DNA of 64,000 nt from Rhodoferax sp. TH121 (GCF_002251855.1 NZ_NOXW01000012.1:24918-88917); one strand, 5' to 3'; shown: positions 1 to 9,059, counted from the stretch's first letter. Numbers and translations: made by a program. The notes: generated by a model from the letters alone, not told the origin.

Positions 1-1329
1 CTGTTCGGTGCCGCGGCCGATGGGCGCAATGTCCACATTGCCGCAGTCCGGGCAGGCGCGCGGCACGCGTTCGGTAAAGCCACAGTGGTGGCAGCGCAGG
101 GTGCGGTCGACCTTGTGGAACACACGGAAGGCGCTGCAGTGCGGGCATTCACTCTTCCAGCCGCAGTCATCACAGGCCAGCACCGGGGCGTAGCCGCGGC
201 GGTTCAGAAACACCATGACCTGCTCACCGCGCGCCACGCGCTCCTTGATGGCGTCGATGAGCGGTAGCGAAAACACGGCCTTGCGCGGCTGGTGGTTCAT
301 GTCCACCCGGCGCACCAGCGGCAGCTTGCTGGCTTCGCCCACGCGGCTGGGCATGTGCAGGCGCAGGTAGCGCCCGCCTTCGTCGGCCGGGCGGCTGTGG
401 TGCCAGCTCTCCAGCGAGGGCGTGGCCGACCCCAGAATCACCTGGGCGCCTTCGAGTTTGCCGCGGTAGACGGCCAGGTCCCGCGCCGAGTAGCGCGCGC
501 CCTCGCTACTTTTGTAGCTGGGGTCGTGTTCTTCGTCCACCACGATGAGGCGCAGTTTGGGCAGGCTGGCAAACACCGCCATGCGCGTGCCCAGCACAAT
601 GCGCGCCGCGCCGCCATGCGCCGCCAGCCAGCTCTTGAGCCGCTGCGGATTGGTCATGCCGCTGTGCAGGCTCACCACAGCGTGTTCACCATACAGCGGC
701 GCAAAGCGGGCCTTGAAACGCTCTTCGAGCTGCGGCGTCAGGTTGATCTCCGGCACCATGATGAGCGCCTGGGCGTCCGGGTCTGCCGCCAGCAGCTTGT
801 GCACACAGTGCAGGTAGACCTCGGTTTTGCCGCTGCCGGTGGCGCCAAACAGCAGAAACGGCCCGGGGTGCGCTGCAATCTGGGCCACGGCGCTGGCCTG
901 CTCGGGCGTGAGAGCCGGTACTGCCAGCACGGCGCCGCTCGCGCCTTCCACGGGTTTGGCGCGCTTGAGTCGGCGCGCCATCTGCTCGGGACTCAGCTCG
1001 CGCAGCTGCGGAGGCAGGGCGGCCAGGGCCACCTCACCCGCCGAGCGCTGGTAGTAGCTGGCGGTAAATGTAAGCAGTTGTTGCCACTGGTTTGAGAGCG
1101 GTGCGATGCCTTCCAGCGCCCCCGCAATCGCCCGCACCTTGGTCGGGTCGAACTCGCCGGTGGCCTCGGCCCCGCCCTTGTCCCACACCACGCCCAGGGT
1201 CTCGCGATTGCCCAGGGGCACGCGCACCAGGGTGCCGGCCGGTAGCGGTTGCTCACTTTGGTAGGTCAGCACCGGCCCCAGCGCCGCGTGCGCAGGGGTG
1301 TTCACCAGCACGGGCAGCCAGTGGCTCAT
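1..1329 (-). CDS. priA: Primosomal protein N' (PriA helicase), 3' end cut by window edge
   Basis: ATP-dependent 3'-5' DNA helicase that reloads the replisome at stalled forks. The visible 443 residues begin MSHWLPVLVNTPAHAALGPV and carry the N-terminal DNA-binding domain, the Walker A motif GATGSGKT near residues 162-169, a DEEH Walker B motif, and the eight-cysteine zinc region beginning CDDCG..CPHC near residues 384-432. The frame runs off base 1 without a stop, so the C-terminal helicase part (about 250-300 residues in the family) is outside. The next gene upstream is hemE, 373 bp away on the same strand. The start is the first ATG matching the family N-terminus. Identification is secure. 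Confidence 0.96.
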   Translation of the reverse strand, partial: MSHWLPVLVNTPAHAALGPVLTYQSEQPLPAGTLVRVPLGNRETLGVVWDKGGAEATGEFDPTKVRAIAGALEGIAPLSNQWQQLLTFTASYYQRSAGEVALAALPPQLRELSPEQMARRLKRAKPVEGASGAVLAVPALTPEQASAVAQIAAHPGPFLLFGATGSGKTEVYLHCVHKLLAADPDAQALIMVPEINLTPQLEERFKARFAPLYGEHAVVSLHSGMTNPQRLKSWLAAHGGAARIVLGTRMAVFASLPKLRLIVVDEEHDPSYKSSEGARYSARDLAVYRGKLEGAQVILGSATPSLESWHHSRPADEGGRYLRLHMPSRVGEASKLPLVRRVDMNHQPRKAVFSLPLIDAIKERVARGEQVMVFLNRRGYAPVLACDDCGWKSECPHCSAFRVFHKVDRTLRCHHCGFTERVPRACPDCGNVDIAPIGRGTEQ

Positions 1330-1702
1330 GGGGTGGACGCCCGGTGGGGCCGGGTGGGCAGAGGGGGATGCGGCACTTGGGCTAAATTATTGATGTGAAC
1401 TTGCGAAACAAAGTCTAAGTACTTGATTTCAAAGCGCTTTACAGTTCGTTCACGTTTTCTGTGGATAACTTTGTTGATATCTGCGCTTTGCCCCTGCCGA
1501 AGCCTTGTAAATCAAGGGTTTGCTTGCAATGCCCAGAAAAAAAGCAAACTTCAAATTCCTTATAAATCAAGCACTTACGGGCGCTATTTCTTTTGTAGCG
1601 GCCGTCACCCATGTGGGGGAAGGGATAACCCTAGGACCCCCATTTTTGTGCATAAGTAAGTTTGCACAACTTAGGTTTGGTGCATGAATCGTGGTAGTGC
1701 AA
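1330..1702. other. AT-richer intergenic region between hemE and priA with two DnaA-box matches
   Basis: No gene is apparent. The stretch 1381-1600 is clearly richer in A/T than its surroundings. It holds two matches to the DnaA box TTATNCACA, both on the minus strand: TTATCCACA at 1460-1468 and TTATGCACA at 1647-1655. A near-identical 14-mer occurs at 1503-1516 and 1558-1571 (CCTTGTAAATCAAG and CCTTATAAATCAAG), with an inverted CTTGATTT core at 1422-1429. It should also contain the priA promoter. Whether it is regulatory or origin-like cannot be decided from this window. Confidence 0.5.
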
Positions 1703-2854
1703 TCAGCTGCGCAAGCGTTTCGAATGGCTGTGCACTGCAGCCACCAGCGCCGCCACATGCTCTGGCGGGGTGTACTGGCTGATGCCGTGGCCCAGATTGA
1801 AGATGTGTGTGGGGCCGGTGCCGCTACCCTGGTAGGGCGTGCCAAAACTGTCGAGCACCTTGGCCACTTCGGTTTCGATAGCAGCGGGCGGCGCAAACAA
1901 GACGTTGGGGTCGATGTTGCCCTGCAGTGCCTTGCCCGGGCCATTCTCGGCTCCGCCCACCAAGGCGCGTGCTTTCGTCAGGTTGACGGTCCAGTCCAGG
2001 CCCAGCACCTCGCAGTCCAGCGCCTGCATGTCCTGCAGCCACAGGCCGCCGCCTTTGGTGAATACGATGCGCGGCACCACCTTGCCGTCGCTACCCAAGC
2101 GCTTGAGTTGCTTCAAGACGCGGGCGGTGTAGGCCAGGCTGAATTCCTGGAAGGCGCCATCAGCCAGCACGCCGCCCCAGCTGTCAAAAATCATCACGGC
2201 CTGGGCACCGGCGTCGATCTGGGCATTCAGGTAGGCCGCGACCGAGTCGGCATTGATGGCTAGCATGCGGTGCATCAGGTCCGGGCGGCTGTACATCATG
2301 GTTTTGACCAAGCGGTAGTCGTCGCTGCCTTTGCCTTCGACCATGTAGCAGGCCAGTGTCCACGGGCTGCCGGAGAAGCCGATCAAAGGCACGCGGCCCT
2401 TGCCGTCCACGGTCAATGCTTTGCGGATGCTGCTCACCGCATCAAACACATATTGCAGCTTGGCCATGTCGGGCACTTCGAGTTTGGCTACATCGGCTTC
2501 GGTCTTGATAGGGCTGGCAAAACGGGGGCCTTCACCTTGCGCAAACGAGAGGCCCAAGCCCATCGCGTCTGGCACGGTCAGGATGTCACTGAACAGAATG
2601 GCCGCATCCAGCGGGTAGCGGTCCAGCGGCTGCAAGGTCACTTCTGTCGCGTAGTCGCGGTTGGTGGCCAGGCCCATGAAGCTGCCGGCCGTAGCGCGTG
2701 TGGCCACGTACTCGGGCAGGTAGCGCCCCGCCTGGCGCATCAGCCACACGGGGGTGTGGGGCGTGGCCTGGCGCATGCAGGCTTGCAAAAAGCTGGGGTT
2801 GTGCAGGGTGTCGAAAGACAGGGCGGCGGGAGCGTGCAGGGTGGTGTCGGTCAT
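1703..2854 (-). CDS. hemE: Uroporphyrinogen decarboxylase
   Basis: Cytoplasmic haem-pathway enzyme that decarboxylates the four acetate side chains of uroporphyrinogen III to give coproporphyrinogen III. The 383-residue product shows the family signature [15 protein letters not shown] near residues 40-54, the [12 protein letters not shown] segment with the substrate-binding Asp, and the C-terminal FNLGHGI motif. Length is slightly above the usual 350-370 because of a short N-terminal extension. I chose the ATG at 2854 ([10 protein letters not shown]); the longer open frame upstream has no family character and overlaps the CoA-binding gene. It is followed by the DnaA-box region and priA. Confidence 0.97.
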   Translation of the reverse strand: MTDTTLHAPAALSFDTLHNPSFLQACMRQATPHTPVWLMRQAGRYLPEYVATRATAGSFMGLATNRDYATEVTLQPLDRYPLDAAILFSDILTVPDAMGLGLSFAQGEGPRFASPIKTEADVAKLEVPDMAKLQYVFDAVSSIRKALTVDGKGRVPLIGFSGSPWTLACYMVEGKGSDDYRLVKTMMYSRPDLMHRMLAINADSVAAYLNAQIDAGAQAVMIFDSWGGVLADGAFQEFSLAYTARVLKQLKRLGSDGKVVPRIVFTKGGGLWLQDMQALDCEVLGLDWTVNLTKARALVGGAENGPGKALQGNIDPNVLFAPPAAIETEVAKVLDSFGTPYQGSGTGPTHIFNLGHGISQYTPPEHVAALVAAVHSHSKRLRS

Positions 2855-2903
2855 GGACCGATTGTCGCAGTTCGGCCCCACCCGGCCTTTGTCTTGCCTC
2901 AAG

Positions 2904-3329
2904 TCAAGGCGCGAGGCGGGCGTGCTCCACCAGCAGGCACTTGTCCTGCACACACAACAGGCCAGCGGCCCGGGCCCGGGCCAGTGCCGCGTCGTGGCGT
3001 ATGCCCAGCTGCAGCCAGAGGGCCGGTGCGCCAATGGCAATCGCCTCGTCCACTACCGGTGGAACGTCTTCGCTGTTGCGAAACACGTCCACCATATCAA
3101 TCGTTGCGTGGGCGGCGGCCTCGGTCAGGCTGCGGTAGACCTTCTCGCCCAAGATCTCGTTCGCATTGGGGTTGACGGGCACGATGCGCCAGCCCTGGCG
3201 TTGCAGGTACTGCGCGACCTTGAAGCTATCGCGGTGCGGTTTGGGCGAGAGACCGACCACGGCCACGGTCAGTGGTTTGCGCACCAGTTGGGCAATGGTC
3301 TGGGCTTCGGTCATGGCGGCAGCGGGCAT
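2904..3329 (-). CDS. CoA-binding domain protein (YccU-like)
   Basis: Small Rossmann-fold protein of 141 residues with the CoA_binding signature: [14 protein letters not shown] near residues 22-35, the [15 protein letters not shown] segment, and [13 protein letters not shown] followed by a Cys-containing [11 protein letters not shown] end. Family members resemble the nucleotide-binding domain of succinyl-CoA synthetase alpha, but the cellular role is not established. It lies just after dsbD (6 bp gap) and before hemE, so it is probably co-transcribed with both. The start is ATG 3329; an internal ATG at 3314 (MTEAQT) is a possible alternative because neither has a strong ribosome-binding site. 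Confidence 0.88.
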   Translation of the reverse strand: MPAAAMTEAQTIAQLVRKPLTVAVVGLSPKPHRDSFKVAQYLQRQGWRIVPVNPNANEILGEKVYRSLTEAAAHATIDMVDVFRNSEDVPPVVDEAIAIGAPALWLQLGIRHDAALARARAAGLLCVQDKCLLVEHARLAP

Positions 3330-3335
3330 GGGGGC

Positions 3336-5576
3336 TCACAAGGTGGCAATGGCGCGGCGCAATTCACCGGGCGTCAGGATTTCGGACAACACCACGGGCG
3401 CCTTGCCCGGGGCGTACAGCACATACACCGGCACACCACTGCGCCCCAGGGCCTGCAGCGCCTGGGTGATGGTCGGGTCGCGCCGCGTCCAGTCTGCGCG
3501 CAACAGCATGACGCGCTTGGCGGCAAAGTCGGCTTGCACATCGGCGTGGGACAGCGTGGTCTTCTTGTTCACCTGGCAAGTAATGCACCAGGCCGCGGTG
3601 AAGTCCACAAACACCGGCTGGCCCTGCGCCAGGGTGGCCTGTACCCGCTCGGGCGCCCAGGGCTGCCAGTCTGTTGCTTTGGGGGCTGCCGCAGTCGCGG
3701 CGGCAGAGGGCTCTTGATTTAAACCATATTGGGCTGTAGCACCCATAAATACTGCGCAAATAGCTATCGAAATAGTAGCAAATGCCGGGCGGCTACGGCC
3801 GCGCAGGCCGAGCGACCATACCAGCATGCACAGGCCCACAATCAGCAGCAACAGGCTGGCTGCGCCGTCCACCCCGCTCAGATGGCCCAGCACCCACACC
3901 AACCACACCACCGTGGCCGCCATGGGGAAGGCCAAAAACTGGCGCAGCGTGTCCATCCAGGCGCCCGGTTTGGGCAGCCAGCGGGCCACGGCGGGCACCC
4001 AGCTGGCCAGCAGGTAAGGCAGGGCCAGGCCCAGGCCCAGCGCCGCAAAAATGGCCAGCGCCTGCGCGCCCGGCAGCGTGATGGCATAGCCCAGCGAAGC
4101 GCCCATGAAGGGCGCGGTGCAAGGCGAGGCCACGGCCACCGCCAGCACACCCGACAAAAAAGCCTCGGCCACGGGGTGGCGCAGCTGCAGAGTGGCTAGG
4201 CGCTGTGGCAGCACGCTGCCTACGTTCAACCAACCCGCCAAGTTCAGGGCAATGAGGGTGAACAGCAGCGCCAGCGCGGCCACTACGCCGGGCGTTTGCA
4301 ACTGAAAGCCCCAGCCCAGCTGTTCGCCGCCCGCGCGCAGCGCCAGCAGCAAGCCACCCAGCGCCAGAAATGACAGCACGACGCCTGCCGTGTACGCCAG
4401 CCCCTGTGCACGCTGGGCCGTGCGGGACTGAGTGGACTGTGTGGCAAAGCCCAAGACTTTGATGGCCAGCACCGGGAACACGCAGGGCATGAGGTTGAGG
4501 ATCAGCCCGCCCAGCAAGGCCGTGGCCAGTACCCACAGCAGGCCACCGGGCATGGCCGGGGCGGTGGTTTGGGCTTGTTGGGCATTGGCGGCCAGCGCGG
4601 CTTGCAGCGCAGCGGGCACTTCGGCGCGGGCGGCGGTGGCGGGCCAAATGCCTTGCACCGCTGCCTCGGCACGCAGGCTTTCTTTGCCCTGCGTCAGCAC
4701 CCAGGCCATGGTGGTGGGGCTGGTGTAACGCTGGGCCGAGTGCGGCACCTGGACGCTCCACTCGCCGTCTTGCCAGCCTTGGGTGCCGGCTTGGGCGGCA
4801 ACCCCAGTCGTCACGTTATCGCCTTCGCCAGGCAGGGCAGGGGTGTGCAGCAGTTCGTGGGTTTCGGGGTAGGCGTTGAGGGCCTTGCCGCGCCAGCTGG
4901 CTGGCAGGCCGCTGACCCGCAAGGCCATGCCAGTGTCAGACACGGTGGCTTGCACGGTGCCTGCAAAGGGCTTGGGCGCAGCGGCCCAGGCCGCCTCAAA
5001 ACTGGCACGGTGCAGCGCGGTCGAGCCGCGCAGTGGCAGGCGCAGCGCAAACTCCCCGTCTTGCGGAATACATTCTTGGCGGCACACCAGCCAGCTGGCG
5101 GAGACACGCACTTCCAGGTCCTGCGACAGGCCGCTGGAGCGGAAGTCGGGCGCCACGGTCAGTGGCACCGGCAGCAGCACCGTGCCCTCAAAGCCCAGGT
5201 TGGCCAGGCTGCCAATGGCAATCTTGTGAGGCGTGGGCCAGGCAATGTCGCCCGCCATTACGCCGGGCGGCAGGGTCCAGGCCAGTGTGGTGGGCAGTCC
5301 GGAGTCGCCGGGGTTCTTCCAGTAGGTGTGCCACTGCGGCTGGTGCTGCAGTTGCAGGCCCAGCCACACCTGGGCGCCTGGCGCCACGCCCTGGGGCGCA
5401 TAGGCCAGCAGCTCGGCGCGCACCTGTTCGGTCTGCACCACCGCTGTGGCAGCCCCGGTTTTGGACTCAAATTGGGCTCTAGCCCCTGTAGATATTGCGC
5501 AAATAGCTATTAAAAAGAGAGCAATTCGGGCGCGCCAAAGGGCGGGGCGAAGGGGGCGGACAGAAAACAAGGTCAT
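3336..5576 (-). CDS. dsbD: Thiol:disulfide interchange protein, DsbD/ScsB-like
   Basis: Inner-membrane reductant conduit that passes electrons from thioredoxin to periplasmic disulfide proteins. The 746-residue product has a signal peptide (residues 1-34, ending GARA-Q), a periplasmic domain with the WLVCRQECIP cysteine pair, a central block of about eight helices including GGLILNLMPCVFPVLAIK and VASPCTAPFMG with the conserved Cys, and a C-terminal thioredoxin domain with WCITC (C664, C667). The ATG at 5576 gives a good signal peptide; upstream frame is not family-like. Two copies of a dispersed repeat lie in frame: one encodes residues 18-39 (signal-peptide core), the other about 598-621 (the last helix before the thioredoxin domain). 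The architecture is closer to the ScsB branch than to classical E. coli DsbD. Confidence 0.93.
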   Translation of the reverse strand: MTLFSVRPLRPALWRARIALFLIAICAISTGARAQFESKTGAATAVVQTEQVRAELLAYAPQGVAPGAQVWLGLQLQHQPQWHTYWKNPGDSGLPTTLAWTLPPGVMAGDIAWPTPHKIAIGSLANLGFEGTVLLPVPLTVAPDFRSSGLSQDLEVRVSASWLVCRQECIPQDGEFALRLPLRGSTALHRASFEAAWAAAPKPFAGTVQATVSDTGMALRVSGLPASWRGKALNAYPETHELLHTPALPGEGDNVTTGVAAQAGTQGWQDGEWSVQVPHSAQRYTSPTTMAWVLTQGKESLRAEAAVQGIWPATAARAEVPAALQAALAANAQQAQTTAPAMPGGLLWVLATALLGGLILNLMPCVFPVLAIKVLGFATQSTQSRTAQRAQGLAYTAGVVLSFLALGGLLLALRAGGEQLGWGFQLQTPGVVAALALLFTLIALNLAGWLNVGSVLPQRLATLQLRHPVAEAFLSGVLAVAVASPCTAPFMGASLGYAITLPGAQALAIFAALGLGLALPYLLASWVPAVARWLPKPGAWMDTLRQFLAFPMAATVVWLVWVLGHLSGVDGAASLLLLIVGLCMLVWSLGLRGRSRPAFATISIAICAVFMGATAQYGLNQEPSAAATAAAPKATDWQPWAPERVQATLAQGQPVFVDFTAAWCITCQVNKKTTLSHADVQADFAAKRVMLLRADWTRRDPTITQALQALGRSGVPVYVLYAPGKAPVVLSEILTPGELRRAIATL
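3713..3784 (-). repeat. Dispersed Comamonadaceae-type repeat, copy A (inside dsbD)
   Basis: Related to copy B (5459-5525), with shared blocks such as GCGCAAATAGCTAT and ATTGGGCT in the same order and spacing. It is read in frame within dsbD and encodes the hydrophobic stretch IAICAVFMGATAQYG, which forms the membrane helix before the thioredoxin domain. Compare IAICAISTGARAQFE from copy B. Confidence 0.85.
5459..5525 (-). repeat. Dispersed Comamonadaceae-type repeat, copy B (signal peptide of dsbD)
   Basis: Same repeat family and same reading frame as copy A. It encodes dsbD residues 18-39, that is, the hydrophobic core and the ARA-Q cleavage site of the signal peptide. Minus-strand core: AATAGCTATTTGCGCAATA. 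Confidence 0.85.
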
Positions 5577-5619
5577 TGCGGGGTGGGAGCTGCGGCGAGC
5601 CCAATAGTTCCGGGGGCGT

Positions 5620-5949
5620 TCACTGGGGCGGGGTGACGGCGGTGAACACGGCCGGCAGCTTTTTGGGTGCACGGATGCGCAGCTGCTTGTTCACATTTTC
5701 CTGGCCAAACACCACCGTGATGTCGGCCACCGCCACGCCAAACAGCGGGGCCAGGTAGCGCACCATGTGGTCGGTGGCTTTGCCGTTTTGCGGCGCTGCG
5801 GTCACGCTCACCTTGAGCTGGGTGCCTTTGGGCTTGCCGATGGCGTCTTTGCTGGCGGCCGGTTTGCCCAGGATGTTGACGATCAGGGTGTCGCCTTCCC
5901 AGGCAAAAAAGGAGTCGCCGGTGGCGTTGCGGGGGCGCGGGGAAGACAT
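5620..5949 (-). CDS. DUF167 (YggU) family protein
   Basis: A 109-residue protein of the DUF167/YggU fold. Typical features are the GDTLIVNILGKPAASKDAI strand-helix start, KVSVTAAPQNGKATDHMVRYLA (the conserved PPvdGkAN-like region) and the closing VVFGQENVNKQLRI, equivalent to the family's G.tsr.K.v.i pattern. The function is unknown throughout the family. The ATG at 5949 gives a product of normal family length; the frame stays open far upstream but that part has no family character. It lies 43 bp upstream of dsbD on the same strand and may head the dsbD transcript. Confidence 0.9.
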   Translation of the reverse strand: MSSPRPRNATGDSFFAWEGDTLIVNILGKPAASKDAIGKPKGTQLKVSVTAAPQNGKATDHMVRYLAPLFGVAVADITVVFGQENVNKQLRIRAPKKLPAVFTAVTPPQ

Positions 5950-6060
5950 GCGCGCATCATAGAGGGCACGCTGTGTATGTCTTTTGCTTGACCTGTGCCA
6001 AGGTGGGCGTTGATACTTTGCGCAACCACAACAGCTTTCATCACCAGGGAGTGAGCAGTT

Positions 6061-8079
6061 TTGCCCCAGCCAGCCGGTTTTGCAGCGCGTTTTCCCGTCT
6101 TGTCCTTGCGCCAGACGCTGATGCTGGGCGTGGCGCTGGGCATTCTGTTGCCCGCGCTGTTTTTGGCCTACTTTCAGGTCACTGCCAAACTCCAGACCGA
6201 GGTGGCCCTGCGTGTGGAAGCACCGATGCGCCAGTACGCCGAGGTGCTGTCGCGCGGCATGGCCGTGGCGGTGTGGAACCTGGATCGCGGCGTGGCCAGC
6301 GAGCTGGTGGACGCCGTGATGCGCAACCCCGATGTGGTCAGTGTGACGGTCACGGACGAATTCCAAGATGTATTTGTGCGCAAGCACAACGACAACCTGT
6401 CCCCCGGCGCCACGCTCAGCGACCAGCGCGACATCATTTACAACGGTACCCGGGTGGGCCGCCTCACGGTGGAAATGACCTCCCAGCGCATCGAGCGCGA
6501 GTTGCGCCAGGACCTTCTGCGTTTTGCGCTGGCGCTGGTGCTGCAGATGGCGCTGGCGTTTTTGGTGATCTGGCCCCTGTTCAACCGCCGGGTGCTCAAG
6601 CCCCTGCTGGAGCTGCGCGAAGATGCCCGCCGCCTGGCGCGCGGCGAGCTGGCTCTGCCGCTGTCCCCCCAGCGCAAAGACGAGATGGGCGAACTGGGCC
6701 ACGCACTGGACACCATGCGCATGGACCTGGCAGCGCTGATGGCCGAACGCGAGCAAAAGACCCAGGCCTTGCAGCAAGAGCTGACCGAGCGCGCCCGCAC
6801 TGAGGAAGCCTTGCGGGTCAGCCAGACCAAGTTCAAGGCAATTTTTGATGCCTCGCCGGTGTCCATGTCGGTCTCACGGGTGATGGATAACGATATGCAG
6901 ACCATGGATGTGAACAGCGCCTGGGTGCGGGTATTCGGCATCGAGCGCGAGGTGGCCATTGGCTCCAACGGCTCTCGCACTGGCATCTGGAAAGACGTGG
7001 CCCAGCGCGAAGAGGGCAATCGCATCCTGCAGGAGCGCGGCGAGCTGCTTGGTTACCGGGCCTGGATGCTGCACGGCGTGACGCGGGCCGAGATGTTGTG
7101 TGAACTCTCGGGACGCATGGTGGTGCTGGGTGGAGAGCGTGTGCTCATCATGGCCTTTGACGACATCACGGCCAAGCACCGCTACGAAGAAAACATCCTG
7201 CAGCTCAATGCCACGCTGGAGCACCGCGTGCAGGAGCGTACACAAGAGCTTTCCAGCACACTGGCCCAGCTCACTGCCGCACAGGGCGAGCTGGTGCGGG
7301 CCGAAAAAATGTCGGCCCTGGGCTCGCTGGTGGCAGGTATTGCGCACGAACTCAATACGCCGATTGGCAACAGCTTGACCGTGGCCAGCACCCTGCAAGA
7401 CCATGCCAATGCCTTTGGCAACAGCATGGTCCAAGGCCTCACGCGCAGCAAATTGGAAGAGTTTGTGGGCAACACCCGGCAAGGCGCGGGCATCCTCATG
7501 CGTGGCTTGCAGCACGCGGCCGAACTGGTGTCCAGCTTCAAGCAGGTGGCGGTAGACCAGACCAGCCTGAACCGCCGCAGTTTTGACTTGCAGTCCACCG
7601 TCAGCGAAATCCTCCTCACGCTAGGCCCCACCATTCGCAAGTCCAACCACCAGGTCGAGTGCGACATTGCCGATGGCATCGTCATGGACAGCTACCCCGG
7701 CCCGCTGGGACAGGTGCTGACCAACCTCATCAACAACGCGCTGCTGCATGCCTTTGAGGGCGTGGAGCTCGGTATTGTGCGGGTCAGTGCCAGCCTGACC
7801 CCAGATGGTTCGGTGCAATTGCAGGTGCGCGACAACGGCGTGGGTATCCCTGCCGCCCATTTGCCGCGGGTGTTCGACCCGTTTTTCACCACCAAGCTGG
7901 GCCAAGGCGGCAGTGGCTTGGGCCTCAACATCGTCTACAACCTGGTGACCAAATCGCTGGGCGGCACGGTGCATGTGGCCAGCAACCCGGGCCAGGGCGC
8001 CACCTTCAGCATGGTGCTGCCGCGCTTGGCGCCGGTCGTCGCGTTTGATCAACCTGAGCCCGAGGCCCTGGCGCAGTAG
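6061..8079 (+). CDS. Membrane sensor histidine kinase with HAMP and PAS domains (orphan)
   Basis: A 672-residue two-component sensor. Order: transmembrane helix 1 (about 19-40), a periplasmic sensor of about 110 residues, helix 2 (about 153-178), HAMP (about 178-232), a PAS-like domain from about 254, a coiled coil (HRVQERTQELSSTLAQL), the dimerisation H-box GIAHELNTPIG with phospho-acceptor H429, and an HATPase_c domain with NLINNALLHAF, DNGVGIP and GGSGLGLNIVYNLV. The best start is a TTG at 6061 with AGGGAG about 10 bases upstream; no suitable ATG gives the first helix. No response regulator is adjacent, so its partner must be encoded elsewhere. The ligand is unknown. Confidence 0.92.
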   Translation: MPQPAGFAARFPVLSLRQTLMLGVALGILLPALFLAYFQVTAKLQTEVALRVEAPMRQYAEVLSRGMAVAVWNLDRGVASELVDAVMRNPDVVSVTVTDEFQDVFVRKHNDNLSPGATLSDQRDIIYNGTRVGRLTVEMTSQRIERELRQDLLRFALALVLQMALAFLVIWPLFNRRVLKPLLELREDARRLARGELALPLSPQRKDEMGELGHALDTMRMDLAALMAEREQKTQALQQELTERARTEEALRVSQTKFKAIFDASPVSMSVSRVMDNDMQTMDVNSAWVRVFGIEREVAIGSNGSRTGIWKDVAQREEGNRILQERGELLGYRAWMLHGVTRAEMLCELSGRMVVLGGERVLIMAFDDITAKHRYEENILQLNATLEHRVQERTQELSSTLAQLTAAQGELVRAEKMSALGSLVAGIAHELNTPIGNSLTVASTLQDHANAFGNSMVQGLTRSKLEEFVGNTRQGAGILMRGLQHAAELVSSFKQVAVDQTSLNRRSFDLQSTVSEILLTLGPTIRKSNHQVECDIADGIVMDSYPGPLGQVLTNLINNALLHAFEGVELGIVRVSASLTPDGSVQLQVRDNGVGIPAAHLPRVFDPFFTTKLGQGGSGLGLNIVYNLVTKSLGGTVHVASNPGQGATFSMVLPRLAPVVAFDQPEPEALAQ

Positions 8080-8117
8080 CCCGGCCTGCATGCAGGCTCA
8101 GGCTCTAAGATAGGCGC

Positions 8118-8948
8118 ATGCACAACCCTTCCCGTTTCTGGGCCGACTGGAGCACCCGTGATTTTGCGCAGTGCCAGGCCGATGGCCGCTTGGGCGCCAC
8201 CATTGCCGTCCTGCCAGTAGCCGCTACCGAGCAACATGGCCCCCACCTCCCTCTGCGCGTGGACACCGCCCTGGTAGATGGCGTGGTGGCAGCCGCCGTG
8301 CCCCATATTCCGGCCGAGGTACCCGCCTTGTTTTTGCCCACACAAGCGGTGGGTTTCAGCCCCGAGCATGCGCAATTTGCCGGCACGCTGACTTTCAAGG
8401 CCGAGACTGTGATTCGCCTGTGGACCGAATTGGGCGAGAGTGTGGCGGCCACGGGCGTGAAGAAACTGGTGCTGCTCAATTCACATGGTGGCCAGGTCGG
8501 CCTGCTGGATGTGGTGGCCCGTGACCTGCGTGCCCGCCTTGGCATGTTGGTATACAGCGTGAATTGGTTTGGCCTGCCGCTTACCGGGACGGCGGGCGAA
8601 GATGTGAACGCCTTGTTCAGCGCACACGAGCACCGCTTTGGCATCCACGCCGGGGAGATTGAAACCTCCATGATGCTGGCCTTGGCGCCGCAGCAGGTGG
8701 CCATGGACCAAGCGCAAAACTTTGCCTCCACCTCCGAAGAACGCGCCAAACGCTTTGCGATTTTGGGCAATGGCAGAAGCGCCAAACTGGGCTGGCAGAT
8801 CCAGGACTACAACCCGTCTGGTGCGGTGGGCAATGCCGCCGCCGCCACCGCCGAAAAAGGTCGGGCGGTGCTCGATGCTGCAGGACGTGCGCTGGCGCAA
8901 ACGTTGGCCGAAATCCACCAGCTACCAGCCGATACGCTGCAGAATTAG
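8118..8948 (+). CDS. Creatininase-family amidohydrolase
   Basis: A metal-dependent amidohydrolase-like protein of 276 residues. The creatininase metal-site motifs are present: TEQHGPHLPLRVDT (E38, H40, D49), NSHGGQ (H123) and HAGEIETS (E182). Members include creatininase, FAPy deformylase and MftE peptidase, so the substrate cannot be named from sequence. It starts 38 bp after the histidine kinase on the same strand and could share its transcript. Length is typical for the family (240-280). Confidence 0.9.
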   Translation: MHNPSRFWADWSTRDFAQCQADGRLGATIAVLPVAATEQHGPHLPLRVDTALVDGVVAAAVPHIPAEVPALFLPTQAVGFSPEHAQFAGTLTFKAETVIRLWTELGESVAATGVKKLVLLNSHGGQVGLLDVVARDLRARLGMLVYSVNWFGLPLTGTAGEDVNALFSAHEHRFGIHAGEIETSMMLALAPQQVAMDQAQNFASTSEERAKRFAILGNGRSAKLGWQIQDYNPSGAVGNAAAATAEKGRAVLDAAGRALAQTLAEIHQLPADTLQN

Positions 8949-9047
8949 CCCCCACGCTCCGCCGCTGCGCGGGTCGCTGCCCCCCAAGGGGGCTAACTCG
9001 CCTTGGGGCGGCCCGGCGGCGAGTTGTTGCCCCCACGCTCCGCTGCT
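8949..9047. repeat. GC-rich intergenic repeat with 18-bp direct repeats and hairpin
   Basis: Fills the gap between two convergent genes. A direct repeat CCCCCACGCTCCGCYGCT lies at 8949-8966 and 9030-9047 (17 of 18 identical). Between them is a perfect hairpin, GCCCCC at 8979-8984 with GGGGGC at 8988-8993. From memory this block is widespread in Comamonadaceae intergenic regions. It probably acts as a bidirectional terminator. Confidence 0.7.
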
Positions 9048-9059
9048 CTGGACGAAATG

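Noticed and set aside
292..1095. Long plus-strand open frame opposite priA
   Set aside because: It is antisense to a clearly conserved helicase with Walker and zinc motifs; long empty frames on the opposite strand are expected in high-GC DNA.
1423..1659. Small open frame in the hemE-priA gap
   Set aside because: No ribosome-binding site, AT-rich non-coding composition and overlap with DnaA boxes and repeats argue against a gene.
5950..6777. N-terminal extension of the DUF167 frame opposite the histidine kinase
   Set aside because: The extension has no family character and is antisense to kinase helices; DUF167 proteins are about 100 residues, which fits the start at 5949.
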